Assembly: GCA_025765615.1 (NCBI GenBank)
Contig: JAIVFJ010000487.1
Coordinates: forward strand, 1-33,400
Direction of reading: 5' to 3'
Source: Zopfochytrium polystomum
Lineage: Eukaryota; Chytridiomycota; Chytridiomycetes; Chytridiales; Chytridiaceae
DNA length: 33,400 bases
The notes under the pieces were generated by a model, which was not told the origin of the DNA, did no database searches, and worked only from the letters and a program-made list of their open reading frames with translations. The position numbers were made by a program, and so were the translations under genes. Position 1 is the first letter of the stretch. Every line of letters starts with the position of its first letter. Positions 9,049-18,295 of this stretch are shown piece by piece.

Positions 9049-11013
9049 GGACGTCGTCGCAAGGCAAAGTCGGTCTACTTCGTCACCCTGTCCCACCAAA
9101 CCAAACTCCAGTTCACCCCTGTCACACATCCCCCGGCGATCGCCGTGGCATCCAAAGCTGTCCTAGGCAGTCAGGAAGCTGCTTGTAGCGAGTCGCCCTT
9201 TCCGCGAGAACGATTCAACGTCACCACCGCTGAGGAATTCCACGCCCTCGAACGTGACCTTTTCCGACACCACCAAAAGGCCATCCTCTGCCCCGATTGC
9301 GGGAAGCCGCTCGTTTCCAAGGGCGTTGCGGGCAACCCCAACTCGGTCTCCGGCATCAAACGCCTGTCGATCCATTGCACGATCTGTAAACGATCGTCGT
9401 CGAGTCGCTTCCACAAAGTCATTGCAGATCTCAACGACACAGACGCAGCCGCACTGGAAGCTGCGAATCGTCAAGTGTACCGTACAGCGACAGCCGCCAA
9501 ACCATTGATCGCCGCTGGGACACCTCTCCAACCAGAGCGTCACCCAAAACACCGCACCCCGCCCTCTCTCGACACCACCGACCCGAAGCGCGGGCGCCCA
9601 GGATCTCGCGGCCCCGCGGTGTCTGCGTCTCGCGACGCCACCCCTGTTCGCTCCGGATCGCTCGACCCCACCCTGTCAACGACCACCCCGACTTTTCTCC
9701 TCGGCCCTAACCCGTCTGAACGGAAACCCTTTGAGGACGGCAACGACGATAACGACGACGAAGGGACTACCAATCCGCCTTCCAGTCCCATGGCGCAGCG
9801 CGGCGGCCAACCCGCGTCCCTATCGCAGATGTCTCTCTTCAGCGACTCCTCAACCCAGTCCTCCGTGCACACATCTGTGCCCCCGTCAATGGCTGAAATC
9901 GCCCATTTTATGACCATCCAGTCCCGCCGATGGGAAGCGCAGGAGTCTGTCAATCGACTGAATACCGAAAAGAGCCGGTATTTCGCGGAGACAATCGACA
10001 AGATGAAAGGGACAATCGAAATGTTAGAAGACACCATTCGACAGAAGGATGAGCGCATTAAGGCACTCGAGGCGGAACTGGAGCGCACACGCGTCACACG
10101 AGGGGGACGTAGGATTGACGACGACGACGAGGAACATGATCGGGGGGAGGCCGCCATTGGAGGTGGAGGAGCTGAGCGCGGGGGGTCCCGCCCCCCCTCC
10201 CGTGCGTTGCCAATGCGCCCAAAGCCACAAGGGGGTGGCGGCCTTGCTGCCACCCGTCGTCTTCCGCTAAGTTTTGCCGCCATGGCAGCTGCCAAGGCAC
10301 CTGAACCACTGTTTCCTAACAATTTTCGTAAGGCACTGAAGACGATTACCGACCCCACGGTTGATGCAGAGACCAAGCTCAAGCAGATTTTCAGACCCAG
10401 ATCCTCCGTGGTCGAGGCCCGCCGCGCTGCGCCAGACTATGTCCCGCCAGCGTGGTCCCTTGCCGGAGCGAAGTATGTTCCAGTATATGTCAGGCCGAAT
10501 CTCGCCGATGTTGGCAGGGCTGCCCCACGTCACAGTCTCAGACTTCTGTTCACTGCCGAAAATGGATTCCCCCGTGTCCCTGAGATATCTGTGATTGGAA
10601 GACATGCCTCCTTGATGGAGTGTTGGGTGCTGGAATCTGAGCGGGCCAAGTTCGTTGCCGCTTGTAAAAAGGCTGAGGTTGTGGTTGATGAGGAGTGTGA
10701 GCCATGGAAACCCTCGCGCCTTCGATCAGGGGCCGAGGCGGAAGCTGCTGCGGCCCGAGCCTTTGTGAATCGTATTGCTGGAATTCTGAACCACCCGACC
10801 TTTCGCCCGTCTGTGCTGCTGGCAAAGTCTATCTGTGAATTTGTGCCCCGCCAGTTTGTGGCTGACCTGAAGGCAAAGCTTCGCGACCCGTCACACTTTC
10901 CTGCCAAGGGGAAGGAGCCGGAGACGGAGGCAGAACCTTTGGAGACACCCAGGCCCCGTGGGGCCGAAGACACAGGAGCTTCCAGTGGTGCCGACGCTAT
11001 GCTTGATGATTGA
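9049..11013 (+). CDS. ORF1: gag-like zinc-binding / coiled-coil protein of family A
   Basis: The reading frame is open from 9049; a GTG lies at 9145 but no ATG occurs in any frame before about 9790, although conserved protein sequence begins well before that. Counting from 9145: FNVTTAEEFH at 24-33, paired CxxC at 49/52 and 78/81, an AT-hook-like KRGRP at 148-152, an acidic Ser/Pro-rich linker, a coiled coil at about 255-318 with heptads, then an Asp/Gly/Arg-rich hinge and a conserved domain at about 375-590. The role is presumably RNP formation and telomere targeting, as for other LINE ORF1 proteins. No CCHC knuckles or RRM were recognised. Similarity to the 30172 copy continues upstream of 9049 in another frame (KTR.RT..QGKV), implying one frameshift near 9075. 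Confidence 0.8.
   Translation, partial: GRRRKAKSVYFVTLSHQTKLQFTPVTHPPAIAVASKAVLGSQEAACSESPFPRERFNVTTAEEFHALERDLFRHHQKAILCPDCGKPLVSKGVAGNPNSVSGIKRLSIHCTICKRSSSSRFHKVIADLNDTDAAALEAANRQVYRTATAAKPLIAAGTPLQPERHPKHRTPPSLDTTDPKRGRPGSRGPAVSASRDATPVRSGSLDPTLSTTTPTFLLGPNPSERKPFEDGNDDNDDEGTTNPPSSPMAQRGGQPASLSQMSLFSDSSTQSSVHTSVPPSMAEIAHFMTIQSRRWEAQESVNRLNTEKSRYFAETIDKMKGTIEMLEDTIRQKDERIKALEAELERTRVTRGGRRIDDDDEEHDRGEAAIGGGGAERGGSRPPSRALPMRPKPQGGGGLAATRRLPLSFAAMAAAKAPEPLFPNNFRKALKTITDPTVDAETKLKQIFRPRSSVVEARRAAPDYVPPAWSLAGAKYVPVYVRPNLADVGRAAPRHSLRLLFTAENGFPRVPEISVIGRHASLMECWVLESERAKFVAACKKAEVVVDEECEPWKPSRLRSGAEAEAAAARAFVNRIAGILNHPTFRPSVLLAKSICEFVPRQFVADLKAKLRDPSHFPAKGKEPETEAEPLETPRPRGAEDTGASSGADAMLDD
11006..11013 (+). 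promoter_or_regulatory. ORF1 stop / ORF2 start overlap (ATGATTGA)
   Basis: The ORF2 ATG lies 5 nt upstream of the ORF1 TGA, in the +1 frame. The same eight bases occur at 24495 and 32211. Coupled termination-reinitiation at overlapping stop/start codons is established for the telomeric LINE SART1, and the same mechanism is inferred here. Confidence 0.75.
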
Positions 11014-14000
11014 TGGACTTCGATTTGGATTTGTGAACTTGAATTGCTCACTGTCAGGACATGTCAAGCAGATCGACCAAGCATTCTCGGATTTTCATTC
11101 AGATTACATTTTGTTGGTGGACACTGGGATTACTGCGGCAGAGAGTAACCCATTGCGGGGATTGGTGGCAGACTCGCGTGGTCCGCCTTTGGAGTATGTG
11201 GTCCGCCAAGCGATTGGGCATAAGGGCAAGAAGGGGGTGTCCATTCATAAGGGCAGGAGGATGGAGGAGGACCTGGTGGTTCAGATATTGGAGAAGGACA
11301 CAAAGGGGGAGTGGGTCATTGCGAGGATGTCAGAGATTATCATGGCAGTGGTGTACTTTGCACCCTCGACAGATTTGGAGGTGCTTCAGTCATTCTCAGC
11401 AACAGCAGACAGGATTGCAGGGGCTAATCCCCAGGCACCCTTTCTGATCATTGGAGATTTCAACACTTCACTGCAGGAGTATGGCTGTGCCCACTCGCAG
11501 CCCAGGCTGAGGGTGGACTGGTGGCGCGCTTGGATTGATGGTTCAGGATGGAGCAGGGTTGAGCCAGTTCGGGGCCAGTGGACCACTTTCTCACCTAGAA
11601 TTGCTGGCCCAGTAGGCAGGGGAGTCACTGACTTGCTCCTTGTGAATCAAGCCTGGACTTGGAGCTGTGCATAACTTGGTTGTCCATGACGAACCTGAGG
11701 AACACCTGGCTTTCACAGACCACAGGATGCTCACCTTTGAGCTTCGAACACACTTGACCATGAAGCCACCCTTTGAGAGACTGAATGTGCGCAGGCTGAT
11801 GCTGAGACAGGTCCAGTATGAGAAGAAACTTGCAGAGACCAGGAAGCCCTTGAGACAAGAGATTCACTCAGCATGGAAGACTGTGAATGCCGGCTGCTGT
11901 AGCCCAGGAGGAGTGGTCTTTTGAGCGCAGACGTGCCTGTGCAGACTCTGTATCTCAGTTGGTGGTGAAGTGGCTTGTGGACACTGGAGTCCAAGTGGCT
12001 GGGAAGACCAAGTTTAGGGGTGGTGCAGGCGGCCCTGATGTCGAGGAGAAGCATTTGGAGGAGCTGAAGCGCCGGCGGGACTTGTCGCGCATGGAGGCTG
12101 AAGCCCACCCTGATGATGATCCTGTCGGGCAGAAGGACGCCTGGGCAAAGTTCAGGCAGTGGAACAGGCTGACAAAGGTGGCCATCAAACGCTACAGGAA
12201 GAGGGTATACTCTGCTGTGCAGGATTTAGCTGTCAAGGACTTTGCTGCTGAAGCCAAGAGAATCAAGTGTCAGAAATCCAGAGTGGAGCGCACTCACTGT
12301 GCCCTTGACCCTCAGAAACTTCCAGACTATGCTGATCACTTTAGGGGAACCATTGGGCATGAGCCAACTGGTACTGATGCCGTCAACCAGAATGTGTTAG
12401 CTGCCTGCAGTGCTGAACGACTCATGGTGCCTCTGAAGCTTCTGAAGTTGCCTGGATCAAGAAGAATGCTGTGGAAGAAGCCTGCAAGATTGCACCCCGG
12501 GGCAAAGCCCCAGGGGAGGATGCCCTGTTTGGCGAACTGGTGTGCATTGCCCCACATGTGGTGGCTCCTGTGTTGCAGAGATTCTTCCAGTTGCTTGCAG
12601 CTCTCCAGGTGGTTCCCACACTCTGGGGGATCGCGAATGTTGCCCTTGTGTACAAGAACAAGGGGGTGAACACTGATGTGGCAAACTACAGGCCAATCTC
12701 TCTGTGCTCAAGGCTGAGGCTGGTGTATGAGCGGGTGTTGGCCCCGCAGGTGGAAAGAGTGGTTGAAGGAATGATCCACCCCTCACAGGGTGGGTTTCAG
12801 GCGCCACAGGTCCACCATGGACCAGGCATTCACTCTGCATGAGCTTCAGCAACAGTACCCTGATCTGACTGTGGTGTACTTGGACATCAAGGCTGCCTAT
12901 GATTGCACAAACAGGAACTATGTGTGGGAGTCCATCTGGAATGCCAAGAATGACAAGAGTCCTGAGTTTACCAGGAACCAGTTGCTGCCGATTCTCAGAT
13001 CCTTGTTTGACTTTAATGCGTGCCAGCTTCTGGTCATGGGCCAGAAGTCTGATCAGATTCCAGTGACGCGGGGGTTTCTACAGGGAACTGTGCTGTCCCC
13101 GATGCTGTTCAATGTTGCCATCAACTCGCTGCCTGAGGCGCTCTCCAGGGTGCCCCACAGCCAGTTGCAATGTGGTGGATTGAAGATCAACTCTCTGCTG
13201 TTTGCTGATGACTCTGCAGTGTTTGCAAGGAACAAGGCTGTCCTTCAGAAGATGCTTGATGAAGTCCACAACTGGTCCCAGAGGCGGGGCATGACCTTTG
13301 CAGCACAGAAATGTGTTGTTGTTTCCAAGACAAGGAACCTGAGATTGCAGATGAATGGGGTGGTGCTCCCCCAGGAGAAGACTACACTGCAGTTGGGACT
13401 TGTGCGTGATTGCAACGGCATTGACTTTGAGGCGTCTCTGCAGATGAGGGTGAAGAAGACAGAGAAGATGCTTCAGTTTCTGAAATCTCGAGGGTTCAAT
13501 GGCTGGGGATTCCGGCCTGTGAATGCGTACAGGGTCTACATGTGTTTCCTGCGACCCATGCTGGAGTATGGGTTTGCATTGAGGCCAAATTCAGAGGCCT
13601 TCTTGGCCCCAGCCCAGAAGGTCCAGGACATGTGTTTGCGTCAGGCTTATCTTTTGGGAAAACATCCAGCACTGTGGCAATGCATCTGATTTTTGGAGTT
13701 GTGCCAATGGTTGCACGCAACAAGATGCTGAACTGCGAGATATTTCTACAGACTGCACCACATTCAGGACCAGAGAAACACCACTGCACACATGTACAGG
13801 CACATGGCGGAGCGGGGGAGGCGGGCTCCTGCAGGATCCCTCACCAGGCTCACTCTGTTCACACCGGATGTGGATCTATATTTTGGGTCGGTGCCACGGA
13901 AGGCCTTGGCACAGATTCCGTTTGTCAGACACAGGACTTATCCATATGACCTTGAAGTTACCAGATCTGAGCCCAAGAACATTGATGCCGTTGCTATGCA

Positions 14001-14766
14001 GAAGATGCACACTGTGTCACTTGAGAAGTATAAGGAAAAGGCCACCTTGACTGGAGTGGCGGCACCCCTGGTGGTCCCCCCTCACCGGGGGCCCTGCCAG
14101 GTGGTTCGTTCTGGTGCAATGTTTAACAGGAGGTGGTTGAGATGCCTTGTGGCATGGATGGGTGGCCGTGTGGCCTATCACCAGCAGTGCAAGAAGTGTG
14201 ATGCTGAGCTGGACAGGAACCATGCCTTGGAGTGTTCAGGTGTGCGCCGCCTCCTGGAGGCGGACCACCCTGAGTGCGTCCCAAGCCTGGAGCAGGCGAG
14301 GAGGAACATCACAGTGCTGGATCTGCTGCTGCAGACTCTGACTTTCTGGGCGCCCTACACAGCCAATGATGCAGATAAGATCCCTCAGGAGACCCGGGTT
14401 GCTTCAAAGAAACTGGGGATGAAGCTTGCTAGGCTGATTGCAAAGATTCGAGTGGAATGCGCTGGAATGAGGGACTTTGTGGATGCTTCAGAGACCACGG
14501 CAGACCAGGAGGCGGACTATTTGATGGAAGCAGGGACAGTGGATGATAGGAGGGCGGATCTGAGGACTCGCATGCAGATGGCACAGGTGCGGCGGCAAGC
14601 TAGGGAAGCTCTGCGTGCGCACTGGGATCCAGTGCGCAACAAGGGGTCTAGGGAATCGAGGAACAGGTGGCTGAATAAGGAGACCCAGGGAGTGACGGGG
14701 AAGCCGGACGGATCTGGATGGGTTGACTCTGATACAGATAGCGCGGTTTCAGTCGGAGGTGGATGA
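11006..14766 (+). pseudogene. ORF2: APE endonuclease-reverse transcriptase, frameshifted
   Basis: All domains are present. The endonuclease has VNLNC, VYFAPS, IGDFN, VTD and TDHR; the RT has YRPISLCS, GFRRHRSTMDQ, LDIKAAYDC, GFLQGTVLSPMLFN and LLFADDSAV; the C-terminal finger is CKKCDAEL...HALEC. About 1,250 aa would be expected. The frame is broken by extra bases near 11650, 11890, 12796 and 13733 and by missing bases near 12441 and 13649, mostly in short homopolymers. The near-identical stretch at 4375-7302 lacks these breaks but has a different one. As read, the copy is inactive. Confidence 0.88.
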
Positions 14767-15057
14767 GCGTCTGTTTCTGTTGCCTCATCATTTGTTTTCT
14801 ATTTGTTTTTTGTTGTGTTGTGTTCATACTTTTAAGCTGTTATCTGGCTTTAAGTTTGTTTCTACTGTTCTTTCAGATCTCTTCTCTTCACCTTGGCCTC
14901 TTTGTTTTTCTTCTTCTTTGACTTTCTCTCTCTCTCACATGTGTCCCCTCTGACCTCTTGGACTTTCTTTCTTCTCCTTCACACGCATGTACTTTTTTAA
15001 CTTTCAAGCTGCAGATTCCTCACCCTCGGGTTGGAGCGAATAATACACTATTGAAAA

Positions 15058-15069
15058 GTTAGGGTTAGG
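15058..15069 (+). repeat. telomeric junction J5
   Basis: GTTAGGGTTAGG lies between an A terminus and a 5'-truncated module D beginning AAAACCATCTGATAAGG. Confidence 0.9.
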
Positions 15070-15384
15070 AAAACCATCTGATAAGGACACCCCGACCCTC
15101 CTCTGGTAGCCCCTGGTGGTTAGTACGGTGAAAGCCGTGCGAGGTAGCTCAAATAACGGGAAGGTACCTGGCACGCTACCCAGGTACTGGGCCGTCGCGG
15201 TTAAGTTGAGTGATGTCCTCCAATGACGGCTCCCCATAAGGACAGCTAAGGAGACTATACTGACCGGCGCGACTGATGAGAGCGGCTACCGGTGTGCTAA
15301 GCATGCTCAAGGTTTCACGGTGCCTAGTGAATAAAGTTGAGCCCCAGTTGGGGGGCCTGAGGGTTCAACTCCCTCCTAGGTACG
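15070..15384 (+). ncRNA. module D structured RNA, 5'-truncated copy
   Basis: It aligns with 28642-28946. Helices are preserved with changed bases: ACGG/CCGT (15125/15135) corresponds to CTGG/CCAG in the other copy, and GTACCTGG/CCAGGTAC (15164/15180) corresponds to GTACC/GGTAC. Long invariant stretches include GTCGCGGTTAAGTTGAGTGA and GGAGACTATACTGACCGGCG. It is not a family I can name. It ends in a tRNA-like unit. Confidence 0.65.
15320..15383 (+). ncRNA. tRNA-like 3' unit of module D
   Basis: An 8-bp acceptor-like stem GTGCCTAG/CTAGGTAC (one G-T pair) encloses a GCCCC/GGGGC hairpin and a perfect T-arm GAGGG-TTCAACT-CCCTC. A B-box-type sequence GGTTCAACTCC lies at 15362. There is no recognisable D-arm stem, and CCA is not encoded. 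Confidence 0.6.
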
Positions 15385-15421
15385 GCACCCCCTCCATTGG
15401 CTGCGGGCTTCGCTCGCCGCC

Positions 15422-15793
15422 ATGAAAGCCCCCTACGCTCCTGAGCTCTCCCCGATTGGTCGCGGCCTACGCACGTGGGAAGCGTGGGTCGCCGAGGAGC
15501 GGGTGGCGGCTTTCACTCAATTCCTCTCTGACCATAGCGATCTCTTCGAACACCTCCCTGACTTCGATGTGCTATCTTTGCCGATCTCAGCAGATGCAGA
15601 CGAGGACGCACGCCGCAAAGCCCACAATCGTGCCGCTGACGCCTTTCTCCGAAGACGGTCTCGACTTGCCCGGAATGCATTCCCAATGGATCTCCGTCGC
15701 TGCATTGTTGAGGCCTTCCCCGCCTGTTTCCACGATCGGTTGGAGCCTGGCCTGGCCAGGCTCTTGCCAAATCCCGCTGATAATCCAAAGTGA
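15422..15793 (+). CDS. 123-aa stand-alone version of the family B C-terminal domain
   Basis: The ATG at 15422 opens exactly where the conserved domain begins (MKAPYAPELSPIG...). Across 123 aa it keeps the core seen in the two larger B copies: APYA...SPIG.GLR..EAWVAE, F..FL..H, LPDFD.L, AFL.RR.RLAR, DLRR.IV. The nucleotide sequence is strongly diverged from them, so conservation is at protein level. The length of the domain is therefore about 110 residues. Function is unknown; the Arg-rich, mostly helical-looking sequence could bind nucleic acid, which is speculation. Confidence 0.65.
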   Translation: MKAPYAPELSPIGRGLRTWEAWVAEERVAAFTQFLSDHSDLFEHLPDFDVLSLPISADADEDARRKAHNRAADAFLRRRSRLARNAFPMDLRRCIVEAFPACFHDRLEPGLARLLPNPADNPK

Positions 15794-16110
15794 TGGAGAC
15801 TTGATTTTGTTTCCTTGTTCCCCGTTGCGTTATTTGTTCCCATATCTCAGTTACGCTTCTTTCCCCGTACCATTCTCCTATCTCTCCGCTCAATGTGGCC
15901 TACCTCCGTCTTGCCTCCATTGGCTTGCAACTACTAGGCATTGCTTTTGCATCTCATATTTAGTCCTTTCAATCTGTCCCTTGTTATCATATCCTTAGTT
16001 GCTTGGGTCTCTACTCTTCTGTCCACCTGTATGAGTCCTTTAACTTTCAAGTTGCAGATTCCTCACCCTTTCCCTCGGGGGGGGTTGGAGCGAATAAATC
16101 CCGTTGAAAA

Positions 16111-16122
16111 GTTAGGGTTAGG
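16111..16122 (+). repeat. telomeric junction J6
   Basis: GTTAGGGTTAGG lies between a B terminus and a full-length C 5' end. Confidence 0.9.
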
Positions 16123-16289
16123 GAGGAAAAACTTTGCAATTTTTGGGGGTGGTGGCGGCGGCGAGCCGCCGCCGCCAACGCCGCCGCCTTCGACGGCGGC
16201 GGCAGGTGGTGTTGGGCGAACCCGCCGGCGTGCGGGGCGCTTGACAGCGCTGCGATCGCGATCGTAGCGCCGCGCCTGGCCATCCCGCC

Positions 16290-16342
16290 GCATGGGATGC
16301 GATCCCCCCGGCTGGCTCGTGAAAATAGCAGTAGCGAGATGC
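16290..16342 (+). other. structured RNA motif, copy 1 of C element at 16123
   Basis: GCAT...ATGC encloses GGGAT-GCG-ATCCC and CTCG...CGAG. The loop core is GAAAATAGCAGTA. Confidence 0.65.
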
Positions 16343-16431
16343 TGGCGATTGGCCTCGCGCGCGATCCCCCCCTCGGTGCGACGCCGTCGGGCCGGCGAGC
16401 CCGTCGCCCCGCAGCTCACCCCAGACCTCCC

Positions 16432-16484
16432 GCATGGGACGCGTTCCCCCCGCTCGGCCCGGGAAATTAGGAGTACCGGGATGC
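16432..16484 (+). other. structured RNA motif, copy 2 of C element at 16123
   Basis: The second stem is CCCGG/CCGGG around GAAATTAGGAGTA, against CCCAG/CTGGG at 7625 and 18241. This is a direct compensatory change supporting the helix. Confidence 0.7.
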
Positions 16485-16720
16485 GAAGGTGAGAGGGTGG
16501 GCAAGCCGTGTGTTGCTGGTTTGGGTGTATTGCGATGTTCCTCCCACGCCCCGTCGCACCGGGCGCCTACGCGCCCATCCCTTGTCATCACCACGCTCGG
16601 GGCAGCGGCTGACCCCGCTACCCCCCGCTCGATCGCAAGCAAGCCGGATGAGGTGGGCGGGTGGGGTCTGGCAACCCTCCCCGATCCTTTTTCCTTCCTT
16701 GTCACGGAACCCTTCGAATC

Positions 16721-17458
16721 GGGCGGCGCCTCGCGGCGCTGCCCTTCACGCTTGTCCCCTCGGTTCGGTAGAGGCGGCGCCGTGAGGCCCCCTCTCTTCG
16801 GTTGTGGCGGCGCCTCGCGGCGCTGCCCTCACGCTTCAGTTGCGGCGGCGCCCTGCGGCGCCGCCCTCCTCGGCTCGGTAGCGGCGGCGCCCTGCGGCCC
16901 CTCGCTTCGGTTGTGGTGGTGTCCTGCGGCGCCGCCCCTCACGCTTCAGTTGCGGCGGCGCCTGGCGGCGCCGCTCTCCTCAGTTCGGCTTTTTTCCGGT
17001 TGCGGCGGCGCCTAGCGGCGCCGCCTTCCTCGGTTCGGTTTTTTTTCGCTGTGGCGGCGCCCCGGGGCGCCGTCCCTCGGATGCGGCGTCGCCCAGTGGC
17101 ACCCGCAGTTTTTCGGTTGTGGGCGGCGCCTCGGCGCCGCCCCTTGCAGTTATCGGTCGGACGGCGCCTCGAATATGCTCGGAGCGACAGCATTCTGTCG
17201 CTCCCCGCTCGGTTTCGTTCAAGCATGGCAGGTAACCCAAGAGGGGGTTGAGTCCCCCCTCCTGGCGTCACCTACTTCGGGTGGGGCGGCGCCTTGCGGT
17301 GTCACCCTCTTTGGTTGGGGCGGCGCCTCAGGGCGCCTCCCCTCACAACTCGGTCAGGAAGGCGCCTCGCGGCGTCACCCTCTGCACTTCGGTTGGGGTG
17401 GCGCCTCGTGGCGGCACCCCTTGCGCATTGGTTGGGGCAGCGTCCTTCGTCGCTGCCC
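16721..17458 (+). repeat. GC stem-loop array of C element
   Basis: It has more than 15 units of the GCGGCGCC-(loop)-GGCGCCGC type with spacers as in 7912-8545. Extra units of the GGGGCGGCGCC...CCCC type near 17285-17430 make it longer than the first array. Confidence 0.7.
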
Positions 17459-17933
17459 GTCTGTTTTTCTTTGATTATCGCTATCCTCAGTTCTGTTTTT
17501 CCGTTTTCCGCTGACTGCATTTGCTCTCTCTTCGATTCTCCGCTTGTTGTCTTTGCTCTTTCTTCGATTTTCGCCTCTTCTTCGAGCTTCGCTTTTTTCT
17601 TCGCTCCTTTGCCTTTTCTTCGAACCGTGCCTATTCTTCGATTTACGCTTTCCTCCCTTCGACTCGCCCCTCCTCGTTAGGGGGGGCCTTACGCATTCCC
17701 ACCCCCCCCCTTCGGGGGGGGGGTTGGGCCTCATAGTTTCCGTTGGTGGTTGTTCCTCGTTGGGTGTTAGTGTGGGTTTTTTCAAGGTTCGCCCTTTTTT
17801 CCCTCACGCCCGCACTCGGCGTATTCGGGCCTAGAATGCAGGTCTCTAACTGTTGTTCCCACTTCATCATTGGGCCGGTGAGGGTGGATTCGATCACCAA
17901 AACAGTTGTAGTAGATAATAAATTTCTTGAGGA

Positions 17934-17945
17934 GTTAGGGTTAGG
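17934..17945 (+). repeat. telomeric junction J7
   Basis: GTTAGGGTTAGG joins a C tail to another C element. The downstream element starts in a G run, so its exact first base is ambiguous. Confidence 0.88.
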
Positions 17946-18095
17946 GGGGGGTGGTGGCTGCGCGGCCCGGCCGCGCGGCCGCCGGCGACGCCGCCTTCGA
18001 CGGCGGCGTCGGGTGGAGCGGGGCCCGACTGCCGGCGCGCAGCAGACCCCGCAGCGCCATGAGCGATCATGGCGTCGAGATCGAGTAGTCCACCT

Positions 18096-18149
18096 GCATG
18101 GGATGCGATCCCCCCTTCTGGCTCAGTGAAATTGGCAGTAGCGAGATGC
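18096..18149 (+). other. structured RNA motif, copy 1 of C element at 17946
   Basis: It has the same GCAT/ATGC frame, GGGAT-GCG-ATCCC hairpin and GAAATTGGCAGTA loop core as 7481, with one inserted base in the second stem. Confidence 0.65.
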
Positions 18150-18240
18150 AGGTGGAGGCTGGGTTTTCGCGATCCCCCCCTCGGCGCGTCGACCCAGGGC
18201 CGGCGTGCCCTTGGGCCGCGCAGCCCGCCCAAGGCCTATC

Positions 18241-18295
18241 GCATGGGAAGCGATTCCCCCCGCCGGCGGCCCAGGAAATTAGTAGTACTGGGATG
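18241..18295 (+). other. structured RNA motif, copy 2 of C element at 17946
   Basis: GGGAA-GCGA-TTCCC is followed by CCCAG-GAAATTAGTAGTA-CTGGG. Loop bases differ from 7625 while the stems are unchanged. Confidence 0.68.

Larger units (their letters stand above)
9001..15069 (+). mobile_element. family A telomeric non-LTR retrotransposon, full length (~6.07 kb)
   Basis: The 5' end (GGAC plus T run) matches the element at 30172, so it is complete. It carries ORF1 (to 11013), ORF2 (11006-14766) and a 291-nt pyrimidine-rich 3' UTR. The terminus is AATAATACACTATTGAAAAG followed by telomere units. There is no poly(A) tail; the telomere units take its place. Insertion into TTAGGG arrays by an APE-type non-LTR element is known for insect TRAS and SART, which is the best functional parallel. 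Clade membership cannot be fixed by eye. Confidence 0.9.
15070..16122 (+). mobile_element. chimeric element: module D joined to a divergent family B 3' end
   Basis: The first ~315 nt are module D. After a short link (15385-15421) comes a 123-aa ORF matching the B-protein C-terminal domain, then a B-type 3' UTR (15794-16110) ending in CCCTCGGGGGGGGTTGGAG, AATAAATCCCGTTGAAAAG and telomere units. No telomere junction separates D from B, so they moved as one RNA. The UTR has no further gene; it is pyrimidine-rich and contains the CCTTAGTTGC.TGGGTCTCTACTCTTC block common to B elements. Confidence 0.8.
16123..17945 (+). mobile_element. family C non-coding element, full length
   Basis: It has the same 5' end and architecture as 7303-9000 but is clearly diverged, giving the comparative evidence for conserved RNA structures. 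It holds two structured motifs (16290, 16432), a longer GC stem-loop array (16721-17458), a TTCTTCGA tract (about 17525-17665), the C-run/G-run hairpins and the C tail. The tail begins CTAGAATGCAGG. No protein-coding content was recognised. Confidence 0.8.

Noticed and set aside
15070..15384. Group I intron or lariat-capping ribozyme identity for module D
   Set aside because: GACTATA and AACGGGAAGG look faintly similar to group I core words, but the conserved P, Q, R and S elements in the right order were not found.
16721..17458. CRISPR-like array
   Set aside because: Repeats are variable palindromic stem-loops with similar, not unique, spacers, in a eukaryotic telomere context.
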